This document shows positions 34,623-42,423 of a DNA stretch of 64,000 nt, one piece after another. The stretch is from Bacillota bacterium. Lineage in GTDB: Bacteria > Bacillota > Clostridia > Christensenellales > UBA1242. The notes beneath the pieces were generated by a model. The model made no database searches and was not told where the DNA came from. It saw nothing but the letters and a program-made list of their open reading frames with translations. Made by a program: the position numbers and the translations under genes. Every line of letters starts with the position of its first letter. The first letter of the stretch is position 1. The stretch is taken from positions 161,445 to 225,444 of the forward strand of contig WRBV01000001.1 of assembly GCA_009784375.1 (NCBI GenBank), given 5' to 3'.

Positions 34623-35159
34623 ATGTCAAATCCAAATTTCAACATGAAGAGACGTAATCTTGTTGTCATGTTCTTGCTGATGTTTTTCTTCCCATTTCCA
34701 TACCTTATCTGGTGGTCATGTAGTGTTCAAAACCAATTCAGACAAAAAACAGGTATGGGCTTTGGCGGAGTTGGTCACTTTTTCATGATGATCATTACGT
34801 TCGGAATTTACCAAATCTATTGGCACTTCGCAGTCGGCAAAAGAATCACAGCGGCTGGCGGACCAAAGAGAAGCTCAAGATACGGTTGGTTGTACCTTCT
34901 TGGACTTGCACTTACATGGGGTCTTATGATTGGTGGTATGGCTATGATTATTTCACCATTCATGGATGTAATTGATACTCTCATGAATGCAGATCCGATA
35001 CCAGAAGCAGAAGAAATTGTCGAAATGTTTATGGATGTATTCAGAGATGCAATGGGCGGAGTAGTGATGATTTTCATTGGTTCAACAATATCAAGTGTAT
35101 TTATGTATCTTGTACCGATGCTTATCCAGAACGACGTCAACAGAGTTCCTCAAGTATAA
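34623..35159 (+). CDS. DUF4234-domain membrane protein
   Basis: The 178-aa product shows the DUF4234 pattern: RRNLVVMFLLMFFFPFPYLIWW, then VGHFFMMIITFGIYQIYWHF, and a third helix after a basic turn (PKRSSRYGWLYLLGLALTW), followed by an acidic loop and a last helix. Role unknown. It has a consensus promoter, a strong ribosome-binding site and its own terminator. Confidence 0.75.
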   Translation: MSNPNFNMKRRNLVVMFLLMFFFPFPYLIWWSCSVQNQFRQKTGMGFGGVGHFFMMIITFGIYQIYWHFAVGKRITAAGGPKRSSRYGWLYLLGLALTWGLMIGGMAMIISPFMDVIDTLMNADPIPEAEEIVEMFMDVFRDAMGGVVMIFIGSTISSVFMYLVPMLIQNDVNRVPQV

Positions 35160-35173
35160 ATCTATGGTTAAAA

Positions 35174-35209
35174 CAAAAAAACCTCGCAATCCACATGCGA
35201 GGTTTTTTG
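35174..35209 (+). terminator. Intrinsic terminator of the DUF4234 gene
   Basis: AAAAAACCTCGCA pairs perfectly with TGCGAGGTTTTTT, ending in a T run. Confidence 0.88.
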
Positions 35210-35210
35210 T

Positions 35211-35317
35211 TATGACCTAAGAAAAATCGTTTGCGATTTTTCATAAATACATTACATTAATGTCCAAAAAATGCATTAAACGACGCGAAGCGACGCACCG
35301 TCAGGTGCATTTTTTAT
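35211..35317. repeat. Dispersed element, compact copy
   Basis: The copy starts with TATGACCT directly behind a terminator, as at 1218. It continues with a GAAAAATCG/CGATTTTTC hairpin, TAATGTCC plus A-run, and a final hairpin with GCGAAGCGACGC ending in a T run. It is a shorter version of the 1218-1445 copy. Confidence 0.65.
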
Positions 35318-35332
35318 GTTGTGTGTAGATGA

Positions 35333-36004
35333 CTATCTCTCTTGGACACGATTCTGATGATTATCAAATGCAACAGCACGCGCGGCATGGGCATTGTCAG
35401 GTTGGACGTGTGCATTCATTCTATCGCTGCGTAACACACGCAAAGTCCTTGTGAAATCAGAATTTGCTAACTGTTCGCAAGTTTCGGGTGTTAAACAATC
35501 TCGGTCAAAGCAATCTTGGTTAACTTGTGTTAAAAGTGCGGATTGATTTCTTTCGACCCTACGTCGTTCTGCTCGGTTTCCCGACAAAGGAACTCTTGCA
35601 AGATTTGGGGCTGTTCCCAATTCTTGTGAAAGACTTTCCAATGCAAGTACACTCGCCATATGAGCGCGACTGTTTCGGTGATTTACCACGGCACTATGTG
35701 CACCTGATTGTGCATCACGCACACGGTTTTCTTGTAACAATTCGAATACTCGGTTGAATTCACCAAGTACCTGTTCGACATGTTCTTCACCAACTTGTTC
35801 TACAAGTGCCGCACGTGCCGTTTCCGCATGGCGTAGGTTTTGTTGGTGTGGCGTTTCGGCATTTAAGCCGATAAAAGCTAGCGCACCTATTAATAGTGGT
35901 AATATAACATGCCCACGTCCTACCACATTCCAAGGGTCTGGAACATGCCACATGCTCCTTTGTTCTTCTTCGACTTGTTCGTCGTTTTGATTATTTTGAT
36001 TCAT
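35333..36004 (-). CDS. Single-pass protein of unknown function
   Basis: The 223-aa product has a Gln/Asn/Glu-rich N-terminus, one hydrophobic helix (about 33-50) and a long helical, charged C-terminal domain (50-223) with one Cys pair (CFDRDCLTPETC). AAAGGAG precedes the ATG by 9 nt. Its mRNA has a long structured leader. No family is recognised. Confidence 0.6.
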   Translation of the reverse strand: MNQNNQNDEQVEEEQRSMWHVPDPWNVVGRGHVILPLLIGALAFIGLNAETPHQQNLRHAETARAALVEQVGEEHVEQVLGEFNRVFELLQENRVRDAQSGAHSAVVNHRNSRAHMASVLALESLSQELGTAPNLARVPLSGNRAERRRVERNQSALLTQVNQDCFDRDCLTPETCEQLANSDFTRTLRVLRSDRMNAHVQPDNAHAARAVAFDNHQNRVQER

Positions 36005-36061
36005 TTTATGAATTCTCCTTTTTAATTTTATATAGACATAAATAATTCCAAGTTTATGGAC

Positions 36062-36258
36062 TGCAAAGAAAAACTCCGCGGGACCTTTGTTTAAATGCTT
36101 AAGGTCGCGGAGTTTTATATATTTTGGTTTTATGATTTATTTGCTATAAGAAATCTGACATCCAAAAATACACTCGGCGACCGATGTGTACTTTTTAATA
36201 ATTACTAGTCCATTTCTTAAATTATCCATGTCTAGCAATATTATATGAAGTAAAATTG
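36062..36258 (-). promoter_or_regulatory. Promoter and structured leader RNA of the 35333-36004 gene
   Basis: On the minus strand TTGACA, a 17-nt spacer and TATAAT (centred near 36240) form a consensus promoter in the 36005-36325 interval. The RNA would contain a hairpin (TACAC.TCGG/CCGA.GTGTA near 36165-36190, then a T run) and a second long hairpin (AAACTCCGCG with inner ACCTT, near 36067-36115) also followed by T-rich sequence. Two terminator-like hairpins between promoter and gene suggest attenuation or a short stable RNA. The divergent promoter of the 36326 gene overlaps the same region. Confidence 0.5.
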
Positions 36259-36288
36259 AATTTGTCAACAATAAATTAAAATAAAGAA

Positions 36289-36318
36289 TTGACTAATTGA
36301 TTTGAGTTGGGGTATAAT
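36289..36318 (+). promoter_or_regulatory. Promoter of the 36326-37900 gene
   Basis: TTGACT (36289-36294) and TATAAT (36313-36318) are 18 nt apart, and the ATG at 36326 follows by 7 nt. Confidence 0.75.
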
Positions 36319-36325
36319 GAAAGAT

Positions 36326-37900
36326 ATGTCACGCAAGATTATAACAATAATAGCAATCGTGGTAATTGTATTCGGAGGAGGGCTTGCAGCCATCCTTATT
36401 AATAATGCTGCACGTGCTTTTACACCTGTTGCACACTCAATTACTTCCGAGCAACGTTTTTCGGTTACTGGTAATGGTGGTAATGCGGTTTCAATAGGAA
36501 ACTATCTTTTCTTTATCGGAAATTATGTTCCATCACACACAATAAGATACCGCCAAAACGAACACAATAATGTTTCATACGGTGCAATTTATCGTGTGAC
36601 TCTTGGTCCCGATGGTTTCCCAACATATGACAACACTTGGCTTACAAATGAAACAGACTTGGGAAGTCCCGAACTCAATGCCGAATACCACGAAGGTAGA
36701 TGGAATACCCGTGTTGCTAACAAACGCCTTATCGTTCCAAAGATTGCTGGACACGAGCGTAGTGCCATGTGGATTTTCGGAAACCATATCATTTACACAA
36801 GTCCACACAACCGAATGAACAGACAAGGCAACATGCAAACAGACAGACTTGACTTTTTCCGTGTGAACCTTAATGGAAGTGATCACAGACTTCTTTACAC
36901 AAGTTCAAGTACCACTCTTACGCGTGATGACTCAACTGTTGCATGGGTAAATGGTCGCAGTTATCTGCTTGTCAATGATAACAACAGACTTGTTCGTGTC
37001 AATGTATCAAATAGTCCTGGTGACACAACAACAATTGCCCGTGATGTTACAAGCTTTGCGTTTCCAACGGTAACAAATTACTTTCAAACCAATCCAGATA
37101 ATCCACAACTTAAGGGTTTTGGCGGGGCAATGAATTTTGTCTATTGGACAGAAAACAGAACAGCAAATGATAACCGCGTTACACGTGGAAATATAATGAG
37201 AAGGTTTGATATCTCGAATGGTACAAGAACCACAATCGGTGAAGATGTCGGAGTCAATTACCGAGTAGTATCAATAAGTGGCGGAAACTTTATCTTTACA
37301 AGACAAGATTTAGACCTTGATCCTAACCCATCTTTATTTATCGCTGACCGTGTATTTACTGCGGGCGAGCATATAAGTTTTCTTGCAACTGATTTACTTC
37401 AATCAAGTGAAGTTGTGTTTGCCTCAACAGAAACAAGTGGTGCATTATTCCGATTTATAACATTATATAACGGAGGAATTCACCTTTACACACGTCCAAA
37501 TGCATATTCACAATTTACTGTACGCAACACACCGCTTGTTGAAAATAATGTAGAAGAAATCTTGCTTGTAACCGCGAACAACATATATTATCGCAGAGGT
37601 TCTGAAGTTCGCGTAATTGACTTTCATGGGAATGTTGCCGACGAAGACAGAAGTTTTGGTACGGCATCTGAACGTATTGACGAAATCAACATTTCATTTT
37701 TCCAATCGCGTCCATATCGTGGAAGTAACGATTTCCAAGCTCGTGAATTCTTCTTCTTTATGACAACGCTGACTGAAAACTTTGATGACGACGCAGGTGA
37801 AGATGAAACAAGAACACGTGAAACAATATCTGTCCCAGCAATAGTCGACAGAAGCGGTAATACATGGATTCTTGCTGTAATTGATGAAAGATTTCTTTAA
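36326..37900 (+). CDS. Membrane-anchored extracytoplasmic protein, propeller-like
   Basis: The 524-aa product has an N-terminal signal anchor (IITIIAIVVIVFGGGLAAILI, described here as residues 5-25) and a large beta-rich outer domain with repeating strand motifs such as GNYLFFIGNYV, NGRSYLLVNDNN and ANNIYYRRGSEV. These resemble DUF5050 or beta-propeller blades. The start at 36326 follows a -10 box by 7 nt; an upstream TTG at 36302 precedes the -10 box and is rejected. Monocistronic with a terminator. A sensing or adhesion role is a guess. Confidence 0.7.
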   Translation: MSRKIITIIAIVVIVFGGGLAAILINNAARAFTPVAHSITSEQRFSVTGNGGNAVSIGNYLFFIGNYVPSHTIRYRQNEHNNVSYGAIYRVTLGPDGFPTYDNTWLTNETDLGSPELNAEYHEGRWNTRVANKRLIVPKIAGHERSAMWIFGNHIIYTSPHNRMNRQGNMQTDRLDFFRVNLNGSDHRLLYTSSSTTLTRDDSTVAWVNGRSYLLVNDNNRLVRVNVSNSPGDTTTIARDVTSFAFPTVTNYFQTNPDNPQLKGFGGAMNFVYWTENRTANDNRVTRGNIMRRFDISNGTRTTIGEDVGVNYRVVSISGGNFIFTRQDLDLDPNPSLFIADRVFTAGEHISFLATDLLQSSEVVFASTETSGALFRFITLYNGGIHLYTRPNAYSQFTVRNTPLVENNVEEILLVTANNIYYRRGSEVRVIDFHGNVADEDRSFGTASERIDEINISFFQSRPYRGSNDFQAREFFFFMTTLTENFDDDAGEDETRTRETISVPAIVDRSGNTWILAVIDERFL

Positions 37901-37904
37901 TTAA

Positions 37905-37932
37905 AAATAAACAAGCCCGAGTGCTTGTTTTT
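37905..37932 (+). terminator. Intrinsic terminator
   Basis: AACAAGC (37910-37916) pairs with GCTTGTT (37923-37929), followed by a T run. Confidence 0.8.
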
Positions 37933-37989
37933 CTTTGCCTATATAACGAATGCATGCTATGATTGATTAGTTTAATATTGGGGGAAACA

Positions 37990-38493
37990 ATGGACGTAAA
38001 ATTAATACGTAAACTTGCCGAGCTTATGAATGCCGAAGGTCTTAAAAATATAGAGATTACCGACGGACAACTTGGTATAAAAATAGAGCGTGATACAAAC
38101 ATGCACGTAATTGACGAAACAAAAGTAAGTGTTGTTCAAAACAATTCACCATCTTTGCCCGAGCGAATTCTTTTATCAAGACCATCAAAACCAGCATCAT
38201 CAAGGGTAGAGGCAAAAACAGAACCTGTTCCAAAAAATGTGCCACAGATTTTCGAAATACGCTCACCAGTTGTTGGTAAATTTATGGCATCATACGATAA
38301 CAATCCAATCTATGTGACTATTGGTTCAAGGGTTGAAAAGGGTGACGTTCTTTGTGTTATCGAGGCGGGGCGTCATTTTAACGAAATAACAAGTGATGTA
38401 GATGGCGAGATTATTGATATACTTGTGCGTGATGGCGACAAAATCAAGTTTGACCAAATTCTGTTCAAGGTCGGACAAAACATGAAAAAATAA
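37990..38493 (+). CDS. Biotin carboxyl carrier-like protein lacking the biotin lysine
   Basis: The 167-aa product follows AccB closely: an N-terminal helix-strand region (MDVKLIRKLAELMN), a flexible Ser/Pro-rich linker (45-85) and a lipoyl/biotinyl barrel (about 90-165: FEIRSPVVGKFMASY, GSRVEKGDVLCVIEAG). In the hairpin turn, where AccB has EAMK-L/M-x-NEI, this protein reads EAGRHFNEI, so the acceptor lysine is Arg128 (codon 38371-38373). It cannot be biotinylated at the normal place. The ATG at 37990 follows GGGGG (37980-37984). No accC, accA or accD is nearby. It could be a decayed AccB or an adapted carrier fold. Confidence 0.75.
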   Translation: MDVKLIRKLAELMNAEGLKNIEITDGQLGIKIERDTNMHVIDETKVSVVQNNSPSLPERILLSRPSKPASSRVEAKTEPVPKNVPQIFEIRSPVVGKFMASYDNNPIYVTIGSRVEKGDVLCVIEAGRHFNEITSDVDGEIIDILVRDGDKIKFDQILFKVGQNMKK

Positions 38494-38502
38494 TTCCAAG
38501 TA

Positions 38503-38531
38503 TTGACAGTAATATATTTATACAATATAAT
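38503..38531 (+). promoter_or_regulatory. Promoter of the riboswitch-metK transcript
   Basis: TTGACA (38503-38508) and TATAAT (38526-38531) are 17 nt apart, 10 nt before the aptamer. Confidence 0.8.
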
Positions 38532-38540
38532 AGAAACATA

Positions 38541-38682
38541 ACCATTAAGAGTGCGCGAGGGAATAGCCCCAATGACCGCACAGCAACCACTTTGATAAAA
38601 AGAAAGGTGCTAAAGGCTAAGACGATGGGACAATAAATAAACACATGTTTATTCAAGCCCGTCATTGTATGGGCTTTTCTTA
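38541..38682 (+). ncRNA. SAM-I-type riboswitch with terminator
   Basis: The aptamer (about 38541-38631) has the S-box core elements in order: AAGAG, GAGGGA, GCCC, ATGA, CAGCAACC, AAGGTGCTAA and GATGGGA. P2 is GTGCG/CGCAC and P1 is CCAT/ATGG. Behind it lies AATAAAC/GTTTATT and a terminator AGCCC/GGGCT plus T run (38656-38680). GACGATGGG can pair with CCCGTCAT of the terminator, giving an antiterminator. Binding of S-adenosylmethionine should stop transcription before metK. It may be a SAM-I/IV-like variant. Confidence 0.85.
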
Positions 38683-38703
38683 TATATATAGAAGGAGAAT
38701 TAC

Positions 38704-39864
38704 ATGAGAAAAATGGAAGGAATCGAATGTTTGCGTCGCAAACAGGTCATTACCAGCGAATCGGTCAATATAGGTCATCCAGACAAAACCTGTGATGTAA
38801 TAGCAGACAGCTTTTTGGACGAGGCACTTCGTCAAGACCCGAATGCCCAAATGGCTGTTGAATGTGCTATCAAGGATGATTTACTTATGATATATGGCGA
38901 GGCAACGACCACAGCCAAAATTGATTATCAAAAAATCGCACGCGGTGTTTTAAAAGATATCGGATATACAAATGAATTCCAAGTTGTCGAAAAAATATCT
39001 AAACAAAGTCCCGAGATTAATAAAGCGGTTGTCAAGAAGGACGAGTTAACTGCTAATGATCAAGGAATTGTATATGGTTATGCAACGAATGAAACGCCTG
39101 AATATATGCCACTTCCTATTATTATGGCACACAAATTGATGAAGAGATACGAAGAGTTTAGACATGGACACATTGGTTCTAATGAAAGCCTGATACCGGG
39201 TCCAGCGTCACGCTGGTTTTACGCCGATGCAAAGAGTCAGGTCTCTATAGAATACGATGGAAATAACCCGATTGCTGTTCACACAATTTTGGTTTCTGTG
39301 TCACATTCGCCATCAATTTCATGTTCTTCTATATATAACCTTGTCCAGAAGAATGTTGTTGACACAGTACTTCCAGAATATCCACAACTTGATACCAAGA
39401 ATACAAAAATTATAATCAACCCAAGCGGTGCATTTACAATATGGGGCAGCTTTAGCGATAGTGGATGTGTAGGAAGAAAAATAGTGGTAGACACATATGG
39501 CGGAGTAGGAAGAGTAGGAGGTGGATGTTTTTCATCCAAAAATGCAACAAAGGTTGACCGAAGTGGGGCGTACTATGCACGCTATGTTGCAAAGAACATC
39601 GTCGCGAACAAAATGGCAGACAAATGCGAAGTAAGTGTAAGTTATGCAATAGGTCTGTCCGACCCATTAAAATTAAATATCGAAACTTTTGGCACACACA
39701 AGGTCCCAGCCGAGAAAATTTATCAATATGTTGAACAAAACTTTGATTTCTCGCCATCTAATATAATACGTGAACTTGATTTGTTGAAACCTATATATAA
39801 ACAAACTGCATGTTTTGGGCATTTTGGAAGGGAAGGATTTCCGTGGGAGTTTATAAAAAAGTAA
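38704..39864 (+). CDS. metK: S-adenosylmethionine synthetase
   Basis: MetK makes SAM from methionine and ATP. The 386-aa product has the N-terminal TSESVNIGHPDKTCD, the NDQGIVYGYATNE loop, the GRKIVVDTYGG signature and KVDRSGAYYARYVAKNIVA. It is under a SAM riboswitch. AAGGAG (38692-38697) sits 6 nt before the ATG. The first dozen residues (MRKMEGIECLRR) extend beyond normal MetK starts, and their DNA contains a fragment of the dispersed repeat. Some loops (GSFSDSGC, GGCFSSKN) differ from the usual MetK wording, but active-site residues appear present. Confidence 0.93.
   Translation: MRKMEGIECLRRKQVITSESVNIGHPDKTCDVIADSFLDEALRQDPNAQMAVECAIKDDLLMIYGEATTTAKIDYQKIARGVLKDIGYTNEFQVVEKISKQSPEINKAVVKKDELTANDQGIVYGYATNETPEYMPLPIIMAHKLMKRYEEFRHGHIGSNESLIPGPASRWFYADAKSQVSIEYDGNNPIAVHTILVSVSHSPSISCSSIYNLVQKNVVDTVLPEYPQLDTKNTKIIINPSGAFTIWGSFSDSGCVGRKIVVDTYGGVGRVGGGCFSSKNATKVDRSGAYYARYVAKNIVANKMADKCEVSVSYAIGLSDPLKLNIETFGTHKVPAEKIYQYVEQNFDFSPSNIIRELDLLKPIYKQTACFGHFGREGFPWEFIKK
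38729..38750 (+). repeat. Repeat fragment inside the metK start
   Basis: GTTTGCGTCGCAAACAGGTCAT matches the right end of the dispersed element (hairpin plus AGGTCAT). It encodes residues 9-15 of MetK. The stem GTTTGC/GCAAAC differs from the other copies but still pairs. Confidence 0.65.
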
Positions 39865-39942
39865 TGAAAGGATTTATTTGCCAACCTTCAATAATTCACC
39901 TATACTTGAAGTAAACTATGTAGACTGGGGGACAGTTGACAA

Positions 39943-41937
39943 ATGATTTCAATGAGTACTATAAAAGAAAAATGGCCAACGTTTGTGTTTATTGGTGTTG
40001 GTGCCATGGTCATGCTTGTTCTTATTGTTCTTATGGGTGTAAATGCTTTTGAGGGCAATCCGTTGCTTAGTCTTGATGGAATGGGCAGCCAATATTTTTG
40101 GGTGCTTATTTTAATTGCACCGCTTGGTGCCGTTGCTTTACTTGTTACTGGTTTCTTCTTTGCCGATGAAAAGAGTAAGACCGTTGAACAATTTTATTCC
40201 AACCGTTGGATGACCAAGATGGAATTAAACAAGAAGCACATATATACCTTGCTGACAAATCTAAAGAACGTAAAAAAAACAGGTGCGCTTGTAAGGTTCG
40301 AGGCACAAGGTCGTGATGTTCATATCAACATGGTTGAAAAGGATTACCATACAATTGTTTTGGGGACAACAGGATCGGGTAAAACGCAAGGATATGTATT
40401 GCCATATGTATATACACTTGGTCACAGCGGTGAAAAACCAAACATGGTTATAACCGACCCAAAGGGTGAAATTTATGCCCAGATGGCAGAAACATTGCGA
40501 AGAAATGGATATGATGTCCAAGTCTTTAATCTAAGCGAACCAACCAAATCAAGTCGTTGGAATCCATTCGAGCGAGCATGGGATTTATTCACACGTGCGC
40601 ATCATCTTGACCGCGAATTAAAAAAACATTCGGGAGTTGACCCAAAGAATCTTAACCTGAGAATTATTGCAAGCACGTATCCAAATGAATGGTTTGAATT
40701 TAACGGAGTAGCATTTCCATCATTTGAAATGGCGGATATGGAAAGAAAAACATTAAAGCAAAGATTATTGTCCGAAGCCGAGGCTGATATCAAGGACATC
40801 TGTGCGGTTATATGTCCAATTGAAAACGAGCGTGATCCATCATGGGAGCAAGGTGCGCGTGACATGATCCAGGGTACTGCACTTGCGATGTTGGAGGACA
40901 GTTTACGTCCAGAGCTTGGGATGACTCGTGAAAAATTCAATTTCTATAACGTGTTCAAAATTCTTACATTGCGCGATTCGGACCCTAACAATTCATTTGG
41001 AACAATTCGTAATTATTTCGAAGGGCGTTCAAGGTTATCTCCTGCGGCTATGCTTGCACAGACCGTTGTTGCTAACTCGGAAAATACAATGCGAAACTTC
41101 TTTGGTGTGGTTACAAATAAACTTTCTATGTTTGCCGACAAGGGAATATGTTACATTACAAGCGGCACCGAGATTTCATTTAATAACTTCATCGAACGTC
41201 CTACTGCATTTTTCCTTGTTATTCCTGACCAAATTAAAATTCGTCACCCGCTTGCTATATTGTGTGTGTCACAACTTTATAAAACACTTGTTGACCTTGC
41301 AAATAATCTTGGTGGTTCGTTAAAGTGGCCAACATACTTTATTCTTGATGAATTTGGTAACATGCCAAAGCTGAATGACTTTGAAACAATAGTTACTGTT
41401 GCTCGTTCGCGTAAAGTCTTCCTTACACTTGTTCTGCAGGATTATAAACAACTTGAATCGGTCTATGGACAAGAAAAAGCGGTTACAATCCGAAATAACT
41501 GTAACACCCAAATTTTCATCGGTGTTAACGATATGGATACCCGAAAAATGTTTAGTGATCTTATGGGTGAAATGACTGTCGAAGCCAAGAGTACAGGTGT
41601 TTCAAAAACAACGGGTAAAGCATCCGAAAATGATAAAGATGGTGGTTCAAAGTCTACAAACTATAACACCGTTTCTCGTCCGCTTCTTCCGCCTAACGAA
41701 CTTCTTGATTTAAAGCCTGGTCAAATTTACGTTTACTGTTTTGGATATAACCCATTAAAAAGTAACGTCACAATGTTCTATCAATGCGTAAAGAATGGAC
41801 TTGTACGATTGTACCCAGCACCAGACGAATGGCAAGCATCAAAATATTTCGACGAGGAAGCTGTATTCTATGACATCCGCCGTCGTAATGATATCGTACT
41901 AAAGGGTGCGCGTAAGAACGATGTATTCGATTGGTAA
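39943..41937 (+). CDS. VirD4/TraG-family type IV coupling ATPase, solitary
   Basis: VirD4-like ATPases feed DNA or proteins into type IV secretion channels. The 664-aa product has two N-terminal helices (about 12-32 and 48-70), Walker A VLGTTGSGKTQGY (about 140-152), ITDPKGEIYAQMAETLRRNG, and the Walker B region FILDEFGNMPKLNDF with the LVLQDYKQLESVYG that follows in this family. No relaxase, VirB4 or pilus gene is in the window, and housekeeping genes flank it. GGGGGA precedes the ATG by about 13 nt. Substrate and channel are unknown. Confidence 0.85.
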   Translation: MISMSTIKEKWPTFVFIGVGAMVMLVLIVLMGVNAFEGNPLLSLDGMGSQYFWVLILIAPLGAVALLVTGFFFADEKSKTVEQFYSNRWMTKMELNKKHIYTLLTNLKNVKKTGALVRFEAQGRDVHINMVEKDYHTIVLGTTGSGKTQGYVLPYVYTLGHSGEKPNMVITDPKGEIYAQMAETLRRNGYDVQVFNLSEPTKSSRWNPFERAWDLFTRAHHLDRELKKHSGVDPKNLNLRIIASTYPNEWFEFNGVAFPSFEMADMERKTLKQRLLSEAEADIKDICAVICPIENERDPSWEQGARDMIQGTALAMLEDSLRPELGMTREKFNFYNVFKILTLRDSDPNNSFGTIRNYFEGRSRLSPAAMLAQTVVANSENTMRNFFGVVTNKLSMFADKGICYITSGTEISFNNFIERPTAFFLVIPDQIKIRHPLAILCVSQLYKTLVDLANNLGGSLKWPTYFILDEFGNMPKLNDFETIVTVARSRKVFLTLVLQDYKQLESVYGQEKAVTIRNNCNTQIFIGVNDMDTRKMFSDLMGEMTVEAKSTGVSKTTGKASENDKDGGSKSTNYNTVSRPLLPPNELLDLKPGQIYVYCFGYNPLKSNVTMFYQCVKNGLVRLYPAPDEWQASKYFDEEAVFYDIRRRNDIVLKGARKNDVFDW

Positions 41938-41957
41938 CTTGCCCGGCAAGTTAAACG

Positions 41958-41983
41958 TAAAAGAGGGTTGCCACCCTCTTTTA
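41958..41983 (+). terminator. Intrinsic terminator of the VirD4-like gene
   Basis: AAAAGAGGGT pairs with ACCCTCTTTT around a short loop. Confidence 0.85.
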
Positions 41984-42007
41984 GAACTCCCAATCAATTT
42001 TACTTAT

Positions 42008-42357
42008 AAATGCTTTTGTTACTTTTGGGCGCCAAAAGTAACGCAAAAGCGTTGGGGGAGGGTTGGCGATTCCCTCCCCCAAGCCCCCTCCTAAACGCGG
42101 GGTATAATATATGCTTCGCTCTAACCTAAGAATTTTTGTTGCACCAAATGTCAATTTGCAAGGTGCGGGAAATCCGTTCGAGGATTTCCGCGGTTTTGCA
42201 AATTGCGGGGTTTTCAAAAAGGGGCAGAGCCCCTTTTGTAGTTTTTTGTTTCTTTTTTGCTATCAAAAAAGAAAGTAAAGGTTTTAACTTACTTTGAAAT
42301 AATAAAGAAGGTTTGAAAATTTTTTGTAACACTTTTTGGTTTAAAAAGTGTTGGAAA
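42008..42357. repeat. Block of stacked hairpins
   Basis: The 486-nt interval 41938-42423 holds, after the terminator, at least five inverted repeats in a row: an 18-bp-arm palindrome around GGCGCC (42013-42049), GGGGGAGGG/CCCTCCCCC (about 42054-42082), CAATTTGCAA/TTGCAAATTG enclosing GGAAATCC/GGATTTCC (42150-42208), AAAAGGGGC/GCCCCTTTT (about 42218-42238), a TTTCTTTTTTG/CAAAAAAGAAA hairpin (about 42248-42275) and ACACTTTTT/AAAAAGTGT (about 42330-42353). There is no ORF. It looks like a mosaic of small repeat elements. Confidence 0.7.
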
Positions 42358-42423
42358 ATAAATCATTCGGATATATAATTAATCCATAATAGTACAAACT
42401 AACGTTGGGGGAAAAGTGTACAG

